DNA of 64,000 nt from Cryobacterium aureum (GTDB lineage: Bacteria; Actinomycetota; Actinomycetes; Actinomycetales; Microbacteriaceae). Positions 35,970 to 46,720 of the stretch are shown here, in pieces; within the stretch, counting starts at the first letter, position 1, and each line of letters starts with the position of its first letter. The position numbers and the translations under genes were made by a program. The stretch is from assembly GCF_002954245.1 (NCBI RefSeq), contig NZ_PPTG01000048.1, forward strand, positions 248,001-312,000, written 5' to 3'. The notes beneath the pieces are model-generated. The model saw only the letters and a list, made by a program, of their open reading frames with translations, was not told the origin of the DNA and ran no database searches.

Positions 35970-35975
35970 AGAATG
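35970..35975 (+). promoter_or_regulatory. -10 box for the small-membrane-protein/nadD unit
   Basis: TAGAAT follows a direct repeat (CCGGTCAAGC, twice) in the gap after proA. The resulting leader (about 80 nt) has two perfect hairpins: GAGTCG 35989-35994 with CGACTC 36004-36009, and CGCGGCC 36012-36018 with GGCCGCG 36025-36031. Confidence 0.5.
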
Positions 35976-36061
35976 AGGCGACGGCGTGAGTCGTCAGGCG
36001 CGCGACTCGTCGCGGCCGACTGGGGCCGCGCTCGACTGCGCGGCGCGTGAATGGAGAACCG

Positions 36062-36277
36062 ATGTCTTTTGTGAGTGCCGTGCTGACCGAGGTCGAGCAC
36101 ATCGCCCTGCCGTTGCCGCTCATCGTCTACCCGATGGTGGCCGCCGTGTTGTTCCTGGCTCTGGGCGTCGTGCTGTGGAGCTTTCGTGATGTATCCAACC
36201 GCCACAGTGGCAAGGCCGACGCCTACGCTGCCGCGCACGGCGGACACGGTGGTACCACCAGCACCGGTGGCCACTAG
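36062..36277 (+). CDS. Small single-helix membrane protein between proA and nadD
   Basis: A 71-residue protein with one hydrophobic helix (IVYPMVAAVLFLALGVVLW, about residues 21-40) and a Gly/His/Thr-rich tail (HGGHGGTTSTGGH). GGAGA is 4-5 nt before ATG 36062. Family unknown to me; similar short proteins are found next to nadD in related genomes, though I cannot check this. The His-rich end could bind a metal but no other evidence supports it. Confidence 0.75.
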   Translation: MSFVSAVLTEVEHIALPLPLIVYPMVAAVLFLALGVVLWSFRDVSNRHSGKADAYAAAHGGHGGTTSTGGH

Positions 36278-36292
36278 AAGCCTGATTCTCTC

Positions 36293-36886
36293 GTGACAGT
36301 TCGTCGCCCGCGCATCGGCGTGATGGGCGGAACGTTCGACCCCATTCACCATGGGCACCTCGTCGCTGCGAGTGAGGTGGCACAGAGTTTCGACCTCGAT
36401 GAGGTGATCTTCGTGCCGACCGGGCAGCCGTGGCAAAAAAGCGGCGTCACCCGTGGCGAACATCGCTACCTGATGACCGTGATTGCGACCGCGTCTAATC
36501 CGCGGTTCACGGTGAGTCGGGTGGATATCGACCGGGTCGGCCCGACTTACACCATTGACACCCTGCGTGATCTGCATGAAGAACGCCCGGATGCCGAATT
36601 GTTCTTCATTACCGGAGCGGATGCGATTACCCAAATTCTCGGTTGGAAAGACGTGCGCGAACTGTGGCAGCTGGCACATTTCGTGGCTGTGAGTCGACCG
36701 GGCCATGAGCTGAGCGTTTCGGGATTGCCGAACCAAGACGTAAGCTTATTGGAAGTTCCGGCACTGGCTATTTCGTCCACTGACTGCCGGGCACGGGTCA
36801 ATCGGGGATTCCCGGTCTGGTATCTGGTCCCCGACGGGGTCGTCCAGTACATCTCAAAGCATCATCTGTATCGGAGCGTGGCATGA
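36293..36886 (+). CDS. nadD: Nicotinate-nucleotide adenylyltransferase
   Basis: A 197-residue enzyme that makes deamido-NAD from NaMN and ATP. The nucleotide motif is [12 protein letters not shown] and the second is [12 protein letters not shown] near the C-terminus (ISSTXXR). The GTG start at 36293 is 16 nt after the previous stop. The end overlaps the next gene by 4 nt. Confidence 0.96.
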   Translation: MTVRRPRIGVMGGTFDPIHHGHLVAASEVAQSFDLDEVIFVPTGQPWQKSGVTRGEHRYLMTVIATASNPRFTVSRVDIDRVGPTYTIDTLRDLHEERPDAELFFITGADAITQILGWKDVRELWQLAHFVAVSRPGHELSVSGLPNQDVSLLEVPALAISSTDCRARVNRGFPVWYLVPDGVVQYISKHHLYRSVA

Positions 36887-38004
36887 CGTCGGGAGACCCT
36901 CAGCCGCTCAGCCGACGTCAGGCGCGCGAACGTGCCCGCGAACAGGGCGACGAAGCCGCCGCGGACTATGACTCAATCCCGACCCTCGACGTTCCGGTGC
37001 TGGCCCCGGCTGCGCTGCGCCCGGCCTCCTTCGCCGCATCAGCATACTCGTCTTCATCACGGCGAACGAGCCGGCACCACACGGCTCCCGAACCGGAAGA
37101 GCCGCAAGACATCGCCGTCCCAGCGCCGGCCCCGGCTGCAGCCGAGCCCACCCCGTCGGCTCCGGTTTCGGCACCGCACACCCTGAGTCGCCGGGAATTG
37201 CGCGCCCTGCACGCGCGTGAAGACGAGGAACAAGGCCTCACGACCGAAGGCCTCGCGAACCTCGCCGGTCAGCCCGTCGAGGCTGTTCCTGCTGGCGCTG
37301 TACCGGTAGATGCTGAGCTGGTTGAGGCCGAGCTGATCGAGCCCGAGCCGACCACGCCGGTTGAAGTTGACCCGGTCGAACCGGAGCAGATGTACGCCGA
37401 ACCACTCGCGGCTGAACCGATCGTCGCAGAGCCGAGTGTGGCAGAGCCGGCCGTTACGGCGCCGATCGAGGCGCCCGACCAGACCATCAGCGACAAGACC
37501 GGTTGGATACCGCCGATCGGACACTGGTCGGTCGACGAGGATACTTCGCGCGTCGAAGTATCGCAGCCAGACCAATCCCTCGACGAACTGATCAACCGCG
37601 GTATCGGGGCTGGTGGCATTCCCACCACCACGAACGCGCTCATCCTGCCGTCGATTCCCCACCAGCCGAGCAGTTCGAGTCCCATCTCCAATACGGGCGA
37701 GATCATGATCACCGGGTCATTCGACCTGCCGCGCAGCCTTGGCTCGACCGGCGCCCACCCGAATCTGTTCGATTCGTCGGAGATGGACCACATGATGGAC
37801 CAGCTCGACGCCGATCAGCTCGGCGGCGACTCGGCCCCAGTCAGTGCGAGTCGCGCTGTGAGCACGCACGCGTCTACCCGTGGCATGTTGACCCCACCCA
37901 AGAAACAGCGTGCCTCGCTTCCCACTGTTCTGGTCATCACGACGGCCGCATTGGCCGTGAGCGTTCTGGCGCTGTTCGTGACCTACCTGCTGGGTATTTT
38001 CTAG
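36883..38004 (+). CDS. Pro/Glu/Ala-rich protein with one C-terminal membrane helix
   Basis: A 373-residue protein. Residues 1-340 are predicted disordered, with an early motif [14 protein letters not shown] and a second similar [14 protein letters not shown]; the middle is a run of [15 protein letters not shown]-like acidic repeats. A single helix is at the end ([23 protein letters not shown]). So it is likely tail-anchored with a cytosolic acidic domain. The ATG overlaps nadD by 4 nt. No function is recognised; such proteins are usual at this position in Microbacteriaceae. Confidence 0.75.
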   Translation: MTSGDPQPLSRRQARERAREQGDEAAADYDSIPTLDVPVLAPAALRPASFAASAYSSSSRRTSRHHTAPEPEEPQDIAVPAPAPAAAEPTPSAPVSAPHTLSRRELRALHAREDEEQGLTTEGLANLAGQPVEAVPAGAVPVDAELVEAELIEPEPTTPVEVDPVEPEQMYAEPLAAEPIVAEPSVAEPAVTAPIEAPDQTISDKTGWIPPIGHWSVDEDTSRVEVSQPDQSLDELINRGIGAGGIPTTTNALILPSIPHQPSSSSPISNTGEIMITGSFDLPRSLGSTGAHPNLFDSSEMDHMMDQLDADQLGGDSAPVSASRAVSTHASTRGMLTPPKKQRASLPTVLVITTAALAVSVLALFVTYLLGIF

Positions 38005-38122
38005 TGCCCAGCGCCATGCATCCGTTTCCCTCCTCCGTCCCGGGCCTCTCCGGCTCGCTCGTTCCCCCTATCATCGCCGCATCTGCATTCACGCCTCGCG
38101 GCACAATCTCAAGGATTCATTC

Positions 38123-38524
38123 ATGACCACCTCAGCCCACGCCCTCGAGCTGCTCGCCATCGCCGTCGCCGCCGCCGACTCCAAGGGAGGCGAAGACCTC
38201 GTTGCCCTCGACGTCTCCAACCCGCTTCCCCTGGCCGATATCTTCTTCATCGTCACGGGGCGCTCGGAGCGAAACGTTGTAGCCATTGCGGGCGAGATTG
38301 AAGACAAGCTGATCGAGGCCGGCCACAAGCCGCTGCGTCGTGAGGGACGTGCCGCCGGCCGCTGGGTGCTCGTTGACTTCGGTGACCTGGTTGTACACGT
38401 CTTCCACGAGGAAGAGCGCCAGTACTACTCCCTGGAGCGCCTGTGGAAGGATTGCCCGGTGATTCCGACCGGGATTCCCGCCAAAGTGACGGCCGAAGAG
38501 GCTACCGACGAGGTCGCGGAGTAG
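38123..38524 (+). CDS. rsfS: Ribosome silencing factor
   Basis: A 133-residue RsfS/Iojap protein that binds ribosomal protein L14 and blocks subunit joining in starvation. Conserved segments are ADIFFIVTGRSERNV, GRWVLVDFGDLVVHVFHEEER and YYSLERLWKD. AAGGA precedes ATG 38123. The C-terminus ends in an acidic tail typical of actinobacterial versions. Confidence 0.95.
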   Translation: MTTSAHALELLAIAVAAADSKGGEDLVALDVSNPLPLADIFFIVTGRSERNVVAIAGEIEDKLIEAGHKPLRREGRAAGRWVLVDFGDLVVHVFHEEERQYYSLERLWKDCPVIPTGIPAKVTAEEATDEVAE

Positions 38525-38531
38525 CTTCGGT

Positions 38532-38560
38532 TTCGCAGATCCCAATCTGTGTTGTAAGCT
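38532..38560 (+). promoter_or_regulatory. Predicted promoter of the tRNA-Ala gene
   Basis: TTCGCA (38532-38537), 17-bp spacer, TAAGCT (38555-38560). The start would be about 30 nt before the tRNA, leaving a 5' leader that can fold into a hairpin (TTGTTTCG near 38568 with CGAAAC near 38584). Confidence 0.45.
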
Positions 38561-38597
38561 AACAAAGTTGTTTCGGAGCAATTCGAAACGACAATCT

Positions 38598-38673
38598 GGG
38601 TCCGTGGCGCAGCTGGTAGCGCACCTGCATGGCATGCAGGGGGTCAGGGGTTCGAATCCCCTCGGATCCACCA
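38598..38673 (+). tRNA. tRNA-Ala (anticodon GGC)
   Basis: A full cloverleaf: acceptor GGGTCCG with CGGATCC, which includes the G3-U70 pair that marks tRNA-Ala; anticodon stem CCTGC/GCAGG around the loop ATGGCAT; T arm with TTCGAAT. The discriminator A is 38670 and CCA is encoded at 38671-38673. Confidence 0.98.
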
Positions 38674-38680
38674 AATATGA

Positions 38681-38713
38681 AATAGCCCCGACATTGTCGG
38701 GGCTATTTTTTTT
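38681..38713 (+). terminator. Terminator after tRNA-Ala
   Basis: A 12-bp perfect stem (38681-38692 with 38696-38707), 3-nt loop ATT, then a run of six or more T. A textbook intrinsic terminator 8 nt downstream of the tRNA. Confidence 0.95.
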
Positions 38714-38866
38714 GTGATCCGTGGTGCACAAGTTGTGAATGCAAAAGAAATACCGCGTGGCGGGTATCGGAAAAAGATTTGGGCAGCCATAATTCGTTAG
38801 TGGTTATCGCCACACGCGAATGTATCCATCCCGAATGTATTCGACACCCCATTGGAGAATCTCAAA

Positions 38867-39211
38867 ATGAAGAAGACCACGGTTCAGCTGCTGGACGACC
38901 TTGACGGCACCGTTATTGAAAATGGCTCCGGAGCAACCGTGTCCTATGCCTTCGAGGGTGAATCGTACGAGATCGATCTGTCCACCGAGAATCTCGCTGA
39001 ATTTCGCGTCGCGATCAAGCCCTACACAAATGTTTCCCGACGGGTCGGCTATGTGCCCGCCAAACCACGCGGCGCCAGTTCGGCCGGTTCAGACCGCGCC
39101 GAGCTCCAGGCCATTCGCGCCTGGGCCGCCGCGAACGGAGTTCAGGTATCCGACCGTGGGCGCATTGCCGGCACCGTGCGCGAAGCGTACGCGAACGCTC
39201 AGGCCAAGTAG
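38867..39211 (+). CDS. lsr2: Lsr2 family nucleoid protein
   Basis: A 114-residue DNA-bridging protein that silences AT-rich foreign DNA. The N-terminal dimerisation domain (VQLLDDLDGTVIENGSGATVSYAFEGESYEIDLS) is followed by a basic linker and the C-terminal DNA-binding domain, whose minor-groove loop is SDRGRIAGTVREAY. GGAG lies 9 nt before ATG 38867. The 150 bp upstream are more AT-rich than the rest, with a repeated CGAATGTAT (twice near 38818 and 38832), so self-control is possible. Confidence 0.93.
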   Translation: MKKTTVQLLDDLDGTVIENGSGATVSYAFEGESYEIDLSTENLAEFRVAIKPYTNVSRRVGYVPAKPRGASSAGSDRAELQAIRAWAAANGVQVSDRGRIAGTVREAYANAQAK

Positions 39212-39253
39212 ATCCCCGCCGCGCCAGCGCTTTCGAGCACAGCGCCACCGGCC

Positions 39254-39658
39254 ATGAACAGCCTGGACCAACGGTGTCCCTGCCTGAGCGGGGACACGTA
39301 TTCAGCATGCTGTGCACGTTTTCATAGCGGAGCAGCCCGACCGCCAACGGCCGAGTGGCTTATGCGGTCGCGGTATAGCGCCTTTGCACGCGGCGACGAA
39401 CGCTATCTGCTGAATTCGTGGCATCCGGTCACCAGGCCGGAGCGAGTCGAATTAAATGCGGAGATATCGTGGCGTCGACTCGATATCGTTCGCACCGAAC
39501 GCGGCGGTCTACTCGATAAGGAAGGCGTTGTGGAATTCATCGCGCATTATCGTGAAAACGGTATCGCGGCACAGCAGCGTGAAGTCAGCCGCTTTCTCAA
39601 AACCGACCACCAGTGGTATTACCTCGATGCCGCGCCGGATAGTTTGATAGGCGGATAG
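39254..39658 (+). CDS. YchJ family protein with SEC-C-like metal site
   Basis: A 134-residue protein of the UPF0225/YchJ family. The N-terminal metal-binding motif is CPCLSG...CC (RCPCLSGDTYSACC), followed by the typical PPTAEWLMRSRYSAFARGD and the later EFIAHYRENG. The function is unknown. It starts 42 nt after lsr2 ends. No ribosome binding site stands out. Confidence 0.85.
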   Translation: MNSLDQRCPCLSGDTYSACCARFHSGAARPPTAEWLMRSRYSAFARGDERYLLNSWHPVTRPERVELNAEISWRRLDIVRTERGGLLDKEGVVEFIAHYRENGIAAQQREVSRFLKTDHQWYYLDAAPDSLIGG

Positions 39659-39712
39659 GGCGACGTAATTTGCGCAGGCGACCTCCCAGAATGTGGGCTT
39701 AGGTTGGGTGAT

Positions 39713-40054
39713 ATGCCGCTGCACCTGTCCCGCGATATGGCCAGCGGAAGCGATCCGCGGCATCCGGTGCGTCGTCTTCTTCGGGGTGCTCGTTCCTGGG
39801 TCGACGGGCATCCCTACCTACTGTTGACCTATCGCCTTGGTATCGGTCTGCTCGGCACCATCATCATTGTGGTCGGTGCCGTTCTCATTCCTTTGCCGGG
39901 GCCGGGCTGGCTCATCGTCTTTCTGGGCCTCGCCGTTCTCGGAACGGAGTTCGCCTCGGCCCGCCGGGTCGGCGCGTTCCTGAAGCGCCTTATGACGCGG
40001 GTGTGGGCCTGGTGGCGTGCGCGCCGCGAGCACCGGGTGTCGCGTTCCGCCTGA
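39713..40054 (+). CDS. PGPGW/TIGR02611-type membrane protein
   Basis: A 113-residue protein with two close hydrophobic helices flanking the family motif PLPGPGWLIVFLGLAVLGTE; the tail is basic (RVWAWWRARREHR). TAGGTT lies 7 nt before ATG 39713, suggesting a leaderless start. The function is unknown. A mildly longer frame starts at TTG 39704. Confidence 0.8.
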   Translation: MPLHLSRDMASGSDPRHPVRRLLRGARSWVDGHPYLLLTYRLGIGLLGTIIIVVGAVLIPLPGPGWLIVFLGLAVLGTEFASARRVGAFLKRLMTRVWAWWRARREHRVSRSA

Positions 40055-40139
40055 GGCTCACGTTGAAGTGTGGCCCCACTACGGCACGCAGGTGGCACCG
40101 CTCGTGCGCGAACAGCTCGGTTGAGGTGCACCTGATTAG

Positions 40140-41900
40140 CTAACGGTGCCCCGGAATCAACCTCACGTTGCTCTTGGCTAGCTTGACGGCCTCTCCGGCG
40201 CCCCCGTTCATCACGACCTTCGACACCGCCAGGGCAAACCCGCGCACCATGTCGCCGGTGATGGTCGGAGGAAGCGAGAGCGCCAACGGGTCGGTGATCA
40301 GGTCGACGAGCGCCGGTCCGTCGTACGCGAGCGCGGCTTCGAGGGCTCCCCGAATATCGGTGGGCTTCTCGACCCGTTGGCCGAAGATCCCGAGAGCGTT
40401 GGCCACCGCAGCGTAGTCGACCGGGGGAACATCGACGCCGAAGTCGGGGAAGCCGTCGACGAGCATCTCGACCTTGACCATGCCGAGGGTCGAATTGTTG
40501 AACACGATGATCTTGACCGGCAGTTTGTATGCGGCAACCGTGACCAGTTCGCCCATCAGCATGGCCAGTCCTCCATCGCCGGACATGGAGATGACCTGGC
40601 GCCCCGGATGGCTGAGCTGGGCGCCGACGGCCTGGGGAAGGGCGTTAGCCATGGACCCGTGCAGGAAGGATCCGATGATGCGGCGGCGGCCGTTCGGGTT
40701 GATGTAGCGAGCCTGCCACACGTTGCACATGCCGGTGTCGGCGGTGAAAATGGCGTCGTCTGCTGCGAGGTCATCGAGCAGGGACGCCGCGAACTCCGGG
40801 TGGATTGGCACCTTCTTGTCGACGTTCTTCGCGTAAGCACCGACCACGCTGTTCAGCAGTCGGTCGTGGCGCTTGAGGGTCTTCTCGAGGAACCGTCGGT
40901 CGCTGCGCGGCACGATCAGTGGTGTCACCGCGGCGATCGTGGATGCCACGTCTCCATGGACCGGGATGTGCACGTTGGCGCGACGACCAAGATGTTCGGC
41001 CTTGGCATCAATCTGGGCGATCCGCTCGGATTCGCCGTTGGGCAGGAACTGGTCGTACGGAAAATCGGTGCCGAGGAGAATCAGCAGGTCGGCGTCGTGG
41101 ATACCCTCGTGTGCGGCGCCGTAGCCGAGCATGCCGGTCATGCCCACGTCGAACGGGTTGTCGTACTGGATCCACTCCTTGCCACGGAGGGTGTGCCCGA
41201 CCGGGGCCGCGAGCAGATCGGCGAACGCAATGACCGCGTCGTGGGTGCCAGCCACGCCGGCACCGGCGAATATGGCCACGCTCCTGGCCTCGTTGATGGC
41301 ATCGGCCAGGGCCTTCACGTCGGCGTCGGCCGGAACCAGCGCCGGGGTTCCCGGCCGGACCAACTCGGGCGCCTCTCCGACCGCATCGAGTTCGGCGATA
41401 TCCCCCGGGAGACTGATCACAGCCACACCACCGAGGCTGATCGCGTGACGCAAAGCGCAATTAACCACTCGCGGAGCCTGGGCTGGGGAGGAGATCAGCT
41501 CCCGATAATTGGAGCAGCCAACGAAGAGGCGGTCAGGGTGGGTCTCCTGGAAGTACTCGCTGCCGATCTGGGAACTGGGGATGTGACTGGCGATTGCGAG
41601 TACCGGGGCGCCGCTTCGATGAGCGTCGTACAGGCCGTTGATCAAGTGCAGGTTGCCAGGCCCGCAACTTCCGGCGCAGACGGCGATCTCACCGGTGAGC
41701 TGGGCATCCGCTCCGGCAGCGAATGCGGCTGCCTCCTCGTTGCGCACGTGCACCCAGTCGATGCCGCCCTTGGCCGAACCATTGGTTCGGCGCACCGCAT
41801 CCACGAGAGGATTCAGGCTGTCACCGACGATCCCGTAAATGCGGCGGACTCCCGCCTGTTGAAGTTGGCCGATGAGCTGGTCTGCGACTGAGGATGCCAT
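40140..41900 (-). CDS. poxB: Pyruvate dehydrogenase (quinone) / pyruvate oxidase, PoxB-type
   Basis: A 586-residue thiamine-diphosphate flavoenzyme, which oxidises pyruvate to acetate or acetyl phosphate and passes electrons to quinone. The three-domain plan is visible: N-terminal pyrimidine-binding part with IYGIVGDSLNPLVDA, middle FAD part with GTDFPYDQFLPNG, and C-terminal ThDP part with GDGGLAMLMGELVTVAAYKLPVKIIVFNN. ATG 41900 has GGTGG upstream; a longer frame to 42224 overlaps the intergenic region and is rejected. Acetolactate synthase is less likely because the C-terminus is PoxB-like. Confidence 0.88.
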   Translation of the reverse strand: MASSVADQLIGQLQQAGVRRIYGIVGDSLNPLVDAVRRTNGSAKGGIDWVHVRNEEAAAFAAGADAQLTGEIAVCAGSCGPGNLHLINGLYDAHRSGAPVLAIASHIPSSQIGSEYFQETHPDRLFVGCSNYRELISSPAQAPRVVNCALRHAISLGGVAVISLPGDIAELDAVGEAPELVRPGTPALVPADADVKALADAINEARSVAIFAGAGVAGTHDAVIAFADLLAAPVGHTLRGKEWIQYDNPFDVGMTGMLGYGAAHEGIHDADLLILLGTDFPYDQFLPNGESERIAQIDAKAEHLGRRANVHIPVHGDVASTIAAVTPLIVPRSDRRFLEKTLKRHDRLLNSVVGAYAKNVDKKVPIHPEFAASLLDDLAADDAIFTADTGMCNVWQARYINPNGRRRIIGSFLHGSMANALPQAVGAQLSHPGRQVISMSGDGGLAMLMGELVTVAAYKLPVKIIVFNNSTLGMVKVEMLVDGFPDFGVDVPPVDYAAVANALGIFGQRVEKPTDIRGALEAALAYDGPALVDLITDPLALSLPPTITGDMVRGFALAVSKVVMNGGAGEAVKLAKSNVRLIPGHR

Positions 41901-42134
41901 GCCACCATTCAACGCCCAGGCGCGGAGGAAAGACAGTGCTGGTTGGCCGTTGACCTTCTCCCGACCAAGGGAACTCTCTTTCCGATGCCAGCCGGCTCCC
42001 GCTCTGGCCGGGTGAACGGATATGTCGGCGGATGCCTGTAGCGTATTCTCCAAGCGCGATTCGGTCATCCGTCGGCGCTGTCTCGTCGCCTCTGTCGCAC
42101 CTGACCGTGTCCCATCTTCATCCCGAGGAGTCTC

Positions 42135-44321
42135 ATGGAAACCTGGCCCGGAACCGCCTACCCGCTCGGCGCAACGTTCGATGGGAGCGGTACCAACTTC
42201 GCCCTGTTCAGCGAAGCCGCCCAACGCGTCGAGCTGTGTCTCCTCGACGAAGACGGCGGTGAAACGCGGGTCGACGTGCGGGAGTCATCCGCTTTCATCT
42301 GGCACTGCTACTTGCCGCTCGTGCAGCCCGGGCAGCGCTATGGGTATCGGGTGTACGGCGACTACAATCCGGCGGCCGGTAACCGGGCCAACCCGAATAA
42401 GCTGCTGCTCGACCCATACGCCAAGGCCACCACCGGGTCCATCGACTGGGACCCGTCGCTGTTCTCCTACGATTTCGACGACCCGGACTCCCCGAACAAT
42501 GAGGACTCGGCTTCGCACATGATGCTTGGCGTTGTCGTGAACCCGTTCTTCGACTGGACCGGTGACCGATCCCTCCGTACGCCCTACAGCGAGTCTTTTA
42601 TCTACGAGGCGCACGTGAAGGGCCTCACCAAGCTGCAGGAGTCCGTGCCCGAAACCCAACGGGGCACCTACGCTGGCCTGGCGCATCCGTCGGTGATCGA
42701 CCACCTGCAAAAGCTCGGCGTGACCGCCATCGAGTTGATGCCGGTGCACCAGTTCGTCAACGACGGCACTCTCGTGGAGCAGGGCCTGAATAACTATTGG
42801 GGCTACAACACGATCGGCTTTTTCGCGCCGCACAATGCCTATTCCTCCACCGGTGATCTCGGCCAGCAAGTGCAGGAGTTCAAGGGCATGGTGCGCAGCC
42901 TGCACGCCGCCGGTATCGAGGTCATTCTCGACGTGGTTTACAACCACACCGCTGAGGGCAATCACCTGGGGCCGACCCTGTCATTCAAGGGCATCGACAA
43001 TGAGGCCTACTACCGTCTGATGGACGACGACAAACGGTACTACATGGACTACACCGGCACCGGCAACACCCTCAATGTTCGGCACCCGCACGTGCTGCAG
43101 CTCATCATGGACTCGCTGCGTTACTGGGTGCTCGAGATGCACGTTGACGGCTTTCGGTTCGACCTGGCCTCCGCGCTGGCCCGTGACCTGTATGAGGTGG
43201 ACAAGCTCTCTACTTTTTTCGAACTCGTGCAGCAGGACCCGATCGTGTCCCAGGTCAAGCTCATTGCCGAGCCGTGGGACGTCGGTCCCGGCGGCTACCA
43301 GGTGGGCAACTTTCCCTCCCAGTGGTCGGAATGGAACGGCAAGTACCGCGACACTGTGCGTGATTTTTGGCGCGGTGAGCCATCGACGCTCGGCGAGTTC
43401 GCCTCCCGAGTGGCCGGCTCGGCCGACCTGTACGAGCATTCCGGTCGCCGCCCGATGGCGTCGATCAACTTCGTCACCGCGCACGATGGTTTCACCATCG
43501 CCGACCTGGTCTCGTACAACGAGAAACACAATGATGCCAACGGCGAAGACAACAACGACGGTGAGTCGCACAACCGGTCGTGGAACTCCGGCGTCGAAGG
43601 ACCCACAGATGACCCCGAGATTCGCGGGTTACGCGCCCGCCAGGCGCGCAACTTCATCGCGACCCTACTGCTGTCGCAGGGGGTACCGATGCTGCTGCAC
43701 GGCGATGAGCTGGGCCGAACCCAGCTCGGCAACAACAACACCTATGCGCAGGACAACGAGCTGACCTGGGTGCACTGGGACGAAGCCGATGTGCCACTGA
43801 TTGAATTCACCGCGGCCGTCTCGCGCCTCCGCCGCGAGCACCCGACGTTTCGGCGCAGTCGCTTCTTCGACGGTCGCCCCGGCAATCGCGTCGCGGGCGA
43901 ATCGCTGCCCGATATCGTGTGGCTGGGCACCGATGGCGAACCGATGGCGTCGGAAGACTGGGACGAAAGCCTCGCTCGCACGGTGGCTAAATTTCTCAAC
44001 GGCAATGGAATCCGCGAGCGAGACGTGCGCGGTCAGGACGTCACCGACGACAACTTTCTGCTGTTGTTCAACGCCGACGCCGAGGACGTGGAATTCAGGC
44101 TGCCGCCCGACGAATATGCCCCGGCCTGGGAAATTGTGGTCGACACCGCCGGTGAGGGTGCCGATTCCATCGCCCGTCCGGCCGGAGCCATCCAGACCGT
44201 GGCTGGTCGTTCCCTCGTAGTGTTGCGGGCCTATCACGAACCCGAAGTTGCACCGGATCACTCCGTCGCGGCGTCACTGGCCGGTGCCACCGGCCTGATC
44301 ACGCTGCCAGGCTCGAGCTGA
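42135..44321 (+). CDS. glgX: Glycogen debranching enzyme
   Basis: A 728-residue GH13 enzyme that cuts alpha-1,6 branches of phosphorylase-trimmed glycogen. The N-terminal CBM48 part ([21 protein letters not shown]) is followed by the barrel; the nucleophile lies in DGFRFDLAS near residues 337-345, the acid/base in [14 protein letters not shown] and the third acid in [12 protein letters not shown]. The 5' end of the operon has CGAGGAG before ATG 42135. Its partners treY and treZ follow. Confidence 0.95.
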   Translation: METWPGTAYPLGATFDGSGTNFALFSEAAQRVELCLLDEDGGETRVDVRESSAFIWHCYLPLVQPGQRYGYRVYGDYNPAAGNRANPNKLLLDPYAKATTGSIDWDPSLFSYDFDDPDSPNNEDSASHMMLGVVVNPFFDWTGDRSLRTPYSESFIYEAHVKGLTKLQESVPETQRGTYAGLAHPSVIDHLQKLGVTAIELMPVHQFVNDGTLVEQGLNNYWGYNTIGFFAPHNAYSSTGDLGQQVQEFKGMVRSLHAAGIEVILDVVYNHTAEGNHLGPTLSFKGIDNEAYYRLMDDDKRYYMDYTGTGNTLNVRHPHVLQLIMDSLRYWVLEMHVDGFRFDLASALARDLYEVDKLSTFFELVQQDPIVSQVKLIAEPWDVGPGGYQVGNFPSQWSEWNGKYRDTVRDFWRGEPSTLGEFASRVAGSADLYEHSGRRPMASINFVTAHDGFTIADLVSYNEKHNDANGEDNNDGESHNRSWNSGVEGPTDDPEIRGLRARQARNFIATLLLSQGVPMLLHGDELGRTQLGNNNTYAQDNELTWVHWDEADVPLIEFTAAVSRLRREHPTFRRSRFFDGRPGNRVAGESLPDIVWLGTDGEPMASEDWDESLARTVAKFLNGNGIRERDVRGQDVTDDNFLLLFNADAEDVEFRLPPDEYAPAWEIVVDTAGEGADSIARPAGAIQTVAGRSLVVLRAYHEPEVAPDHSVAASLAGATGLITLPGSS

Positions 44322-44332
44322 GGGCCGAGTCG

Positions 44333-46720
44333 GTGACTTTCAACGCAGATCTTTCCTTGACGGAGCCCGTTGCCGTGCCCTTGTCGACCTACCGCCTGCA
44401 GATCACGGCGGATTTCGACCTTGACGCGGCCGCACAGATCGTCGATTACCTTCGCGATCTCGGCGCCGACTGGCTCTACCTGTCGCCGCTGTTGAAGGCG
44501 GAGGACGGATCGGATCACGGCTACGACGTCGTCGACCACTCGCTCGTCGATCCCGCACGCGGCGGGGCGGATGCCCTGGGTCGCCTGGCCGCTGCGGCGC
44601 ATCGGGCGGGACAGGGCGTGCTGGTGGATATCGTGCCCAATCATGTGGGCGTGGCGACGCCACGGCAGAATTCCTGGTGGTGGGACCTGCTGCAGAACGG
44701 CGAACAATCACGGTACGCCGAGGCCTTCGACGTGGACTGGGAATTCGGCCACGGCAAGATTCGAATTCCCGTGCTGGGCGATGACGCGCCCGGTGTGGGC
44801 CGCGGCGAGCTCGACCGACTCGAGTTGGTCGACGGCGAGTTGGCCTACTTCGACAATCGCTATCCGCTGGCTGCTGGCACCGCCGACGACGGTGCCAGCC
44901 CGGCCGAGGTGCACGACCGCCAACACTACGAATTGGTGAACTGGCGTCGCGCCGACGCGGAGCTGAACTATCGGCGCTTCTTCGCCGTGAACAGTTTGGC
45001 TGGCATTCGGGTCGAGGTGCCGTGGGTGTTCGAAGAGTCGCACCGCGAGATCGCGCGCTGGGTGCAGGACGGCCTGGTGCAGGGCCTGCGGGTCGACCAC
45101 CCCGACGGCCTGGCCGACCCGGCCGGCTACCTCCAGACCCTGCGCCGCGCCACCGACGGGGCGTACGTGCTGGTCGAGAAGATTCTCGAAGGGCCGGAAC
45201 AATTGCCCTCGAGTTGGGCGACCGCGGGGACCACCGGGTACGACGCCCTCGCCGACGTTGACCGCGTGCTGGTCGATCCGGCCGGACAGCCTGCCCTCGA
45301 CGCCCTGGAATCACGGCTGCAGGGCGACACCGTTGCCTGGCACGACCTGGTCTATCGCAACAAACGTGCGGTGGCCGACGGCATCCTGCGCTCGGAAGTG
45401 CTGCGCATCGCCCGTCTGGTGCCGAGCGACGAGGACACCGACACCACCGCCGACGCCGTCGCCGAACTGCTGGCCTGGTTTCCGGTCTACCGCTCGTATC
45501 TGCCCCTCGGTTCCGAGCACCTGCAGGCCGCGGCCGAGCGTGCGACCGTGCATCGCCCGGAACTTGGGGCGGAGATCGACCGATTGTTGCCGCTGCTCGG
45601 CGACCCCGGGCATCCGGCTGCTGTGCGTTTTCAACAGACCTCGGGCATGGTGATGGCCAAAGGCGTCGAAGATCGGGCCTACTACCGGTTTGGTCGGCTG
45701 ACCTCGCTCAACGAGGTGGGCGCCGACCCCGACGAGTTTGCCGTGACCGTGGCCGAGTTCCACGACCGGCAGCGTACGCGCCAGGCCGGGTTTCCGCACT
45801 CGATGACGACCCTGTCAACCCACGACACCAAACGCGCCGAAGACGTGCGCGCCCGCATTTCGGTGCTCGCCGAGATTCCCGCCGAGTGGGAGCACACGCT
45901 GGAACAACTGCGCCAGGCGCATCCGCTCGGGGATGCACCGTTTGAGAACCTGGTCTGGCAGGCGATCGTTGGTGCCTGGCCGGCCAGCCGAGAGCGGCTC
46001 ACCGCCTATGCGCTCAAGGCGGCGCGTGAGGCCGGAACCTCCACCACGTGGACAGAGCCGAACACCGAATTCGAAGCAAAACTGGGCGACCTCGTCGCCG
46101 CCGCCACCAGCCCGGGGCCGACCCACGATCTGATTGCCGGCGTGGTCGAACGGCTACAGCGGCCCGGCTGGAGCAACTCGCTCGCGCTCAAAGTGCTGCA
46201 GCTGACCATGCCGGGCGTTCCCGACGTGTACCAGGGCAGTGAACTGTGGGAGACCTCGCTCGTCGACCCCGATAATCGTCGACCGGTGGACTATTCCCGC
46301 CGCAGCGAGCTGCTGACCCGGATCGACAACGGATGGCTCCCCCCGATCGATGAGACGGGAGCCGCCAAGCTGCTGGTCACCGCGCGCGCCCTGCGGTTGC
46401 GCCGCGACCGGCCAGACCTCTTCAGCCGCTACGCCCCGGTTCCGGCCTTCGGGGCGGGGGCGAGCCACCTCGTGGCGTTTGATCGCGGGGGAGCGATCAC
46501 CCTGGCCACCCGATTGCCGATCGGGCTGCAGGCGACCGGCGGCTGGGAAGACACGACAGTGGCTGTAGCCGGCCGTACCTACGTCAATGTGCTCACGCTT
46601 GAGCGATTCGACGGCCCCAGCTTGCGCGTTGCCGACGTGGTGGCCCGCTATCCGGTGGCACTCCTGGTGGTCGCCGACGACCGAGACCGCCCTTCCACTC
46701 GCATCGGACGACACGCATGA
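44333..46720 (+). CDS. treY: Malto-oligosyltrehalose synthase
   Basis: A 795-residue GH13 enzyme which turns the reducing-end alpha-1,4 bond of malto-oligosaccharides into a trehalose-type bond. Motifs are [31 protein letters not shown], the nucleophile in [13 protein letters not shown] near residue 255, and LVEKIL. GTG 44333 follows the glgX stop by 11 nt; the end overlaps treZ by 4 nt. Confidence 0.95.
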   Translation: MTFNADLSLTEPVAVPLSTYRLQITADFDLDAAAQIVDYLRDLGADWLYLSPLLKAEDGSDHGYDVVDHSLVDPARGGADALGRLAAAAHRAGQGVLVDIVPNHVGVATPRQNSWWWDLLQNGEQSRYAEAFDVDWEFGHGKIRIPVLGDDAPGVGRGELDRLELVDGELAYFDNRYPLAAGTADDGASPAEVHDRQHYELVNWRRADAELNYRRFFAVNSLAGIRVEVPWVFEESHREIARWVQDGLVQGLRVDHPDGLADPAGYLQTLRRATDGAYVLVEKILEGPEQLPSSWATAGTTGYDALADVDRVLVDPAGQPALDALESRLQGDTVAWHDLVYRNKRAVADGILRSEVLRIARLVPSDEDTDTTADAVAELLAWFPVYRSYLPLGSEHLQAAAERATVHRPELGAEIDRLLPLLGDPGHPAAVRFQQTSGMVMAKGVEDRAYYRFGRLTSLNEVGADPDEFAVTVAEFHDRQRTRQAGFPHSMTTLSTHDTKRAEDVRARISVLAEIPAEWEHTLEQLRQAHPLGDAPFENLVWQAIVGAWPASRERLTAYALKAAREAGTSTTWTEPNTEFEAKLGDLVAAATSPGPTHDLIAGVVERLQRPGWSNSLALKVLQLTMPGVPDVYQGSELWETSLVDPDNRRPVDYSRRSELLTRIDNGWLPPIDETGAAKLLVTARALRLRRDRPDLFSRYAPVPAFGAGASHLVAFDRGGAITLATRLPIGLQATGGWEDTTVAVAGRTYVNVLTLERFDGPSLRVADVVARYPVALLVVADDRDRPSTRIGRHA

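Noticed and set aside
40377-41891. Open frame of 504 codons opposite poxB
   Set aside because: Shadow frame; the poxB reading has all ThDP motifs.
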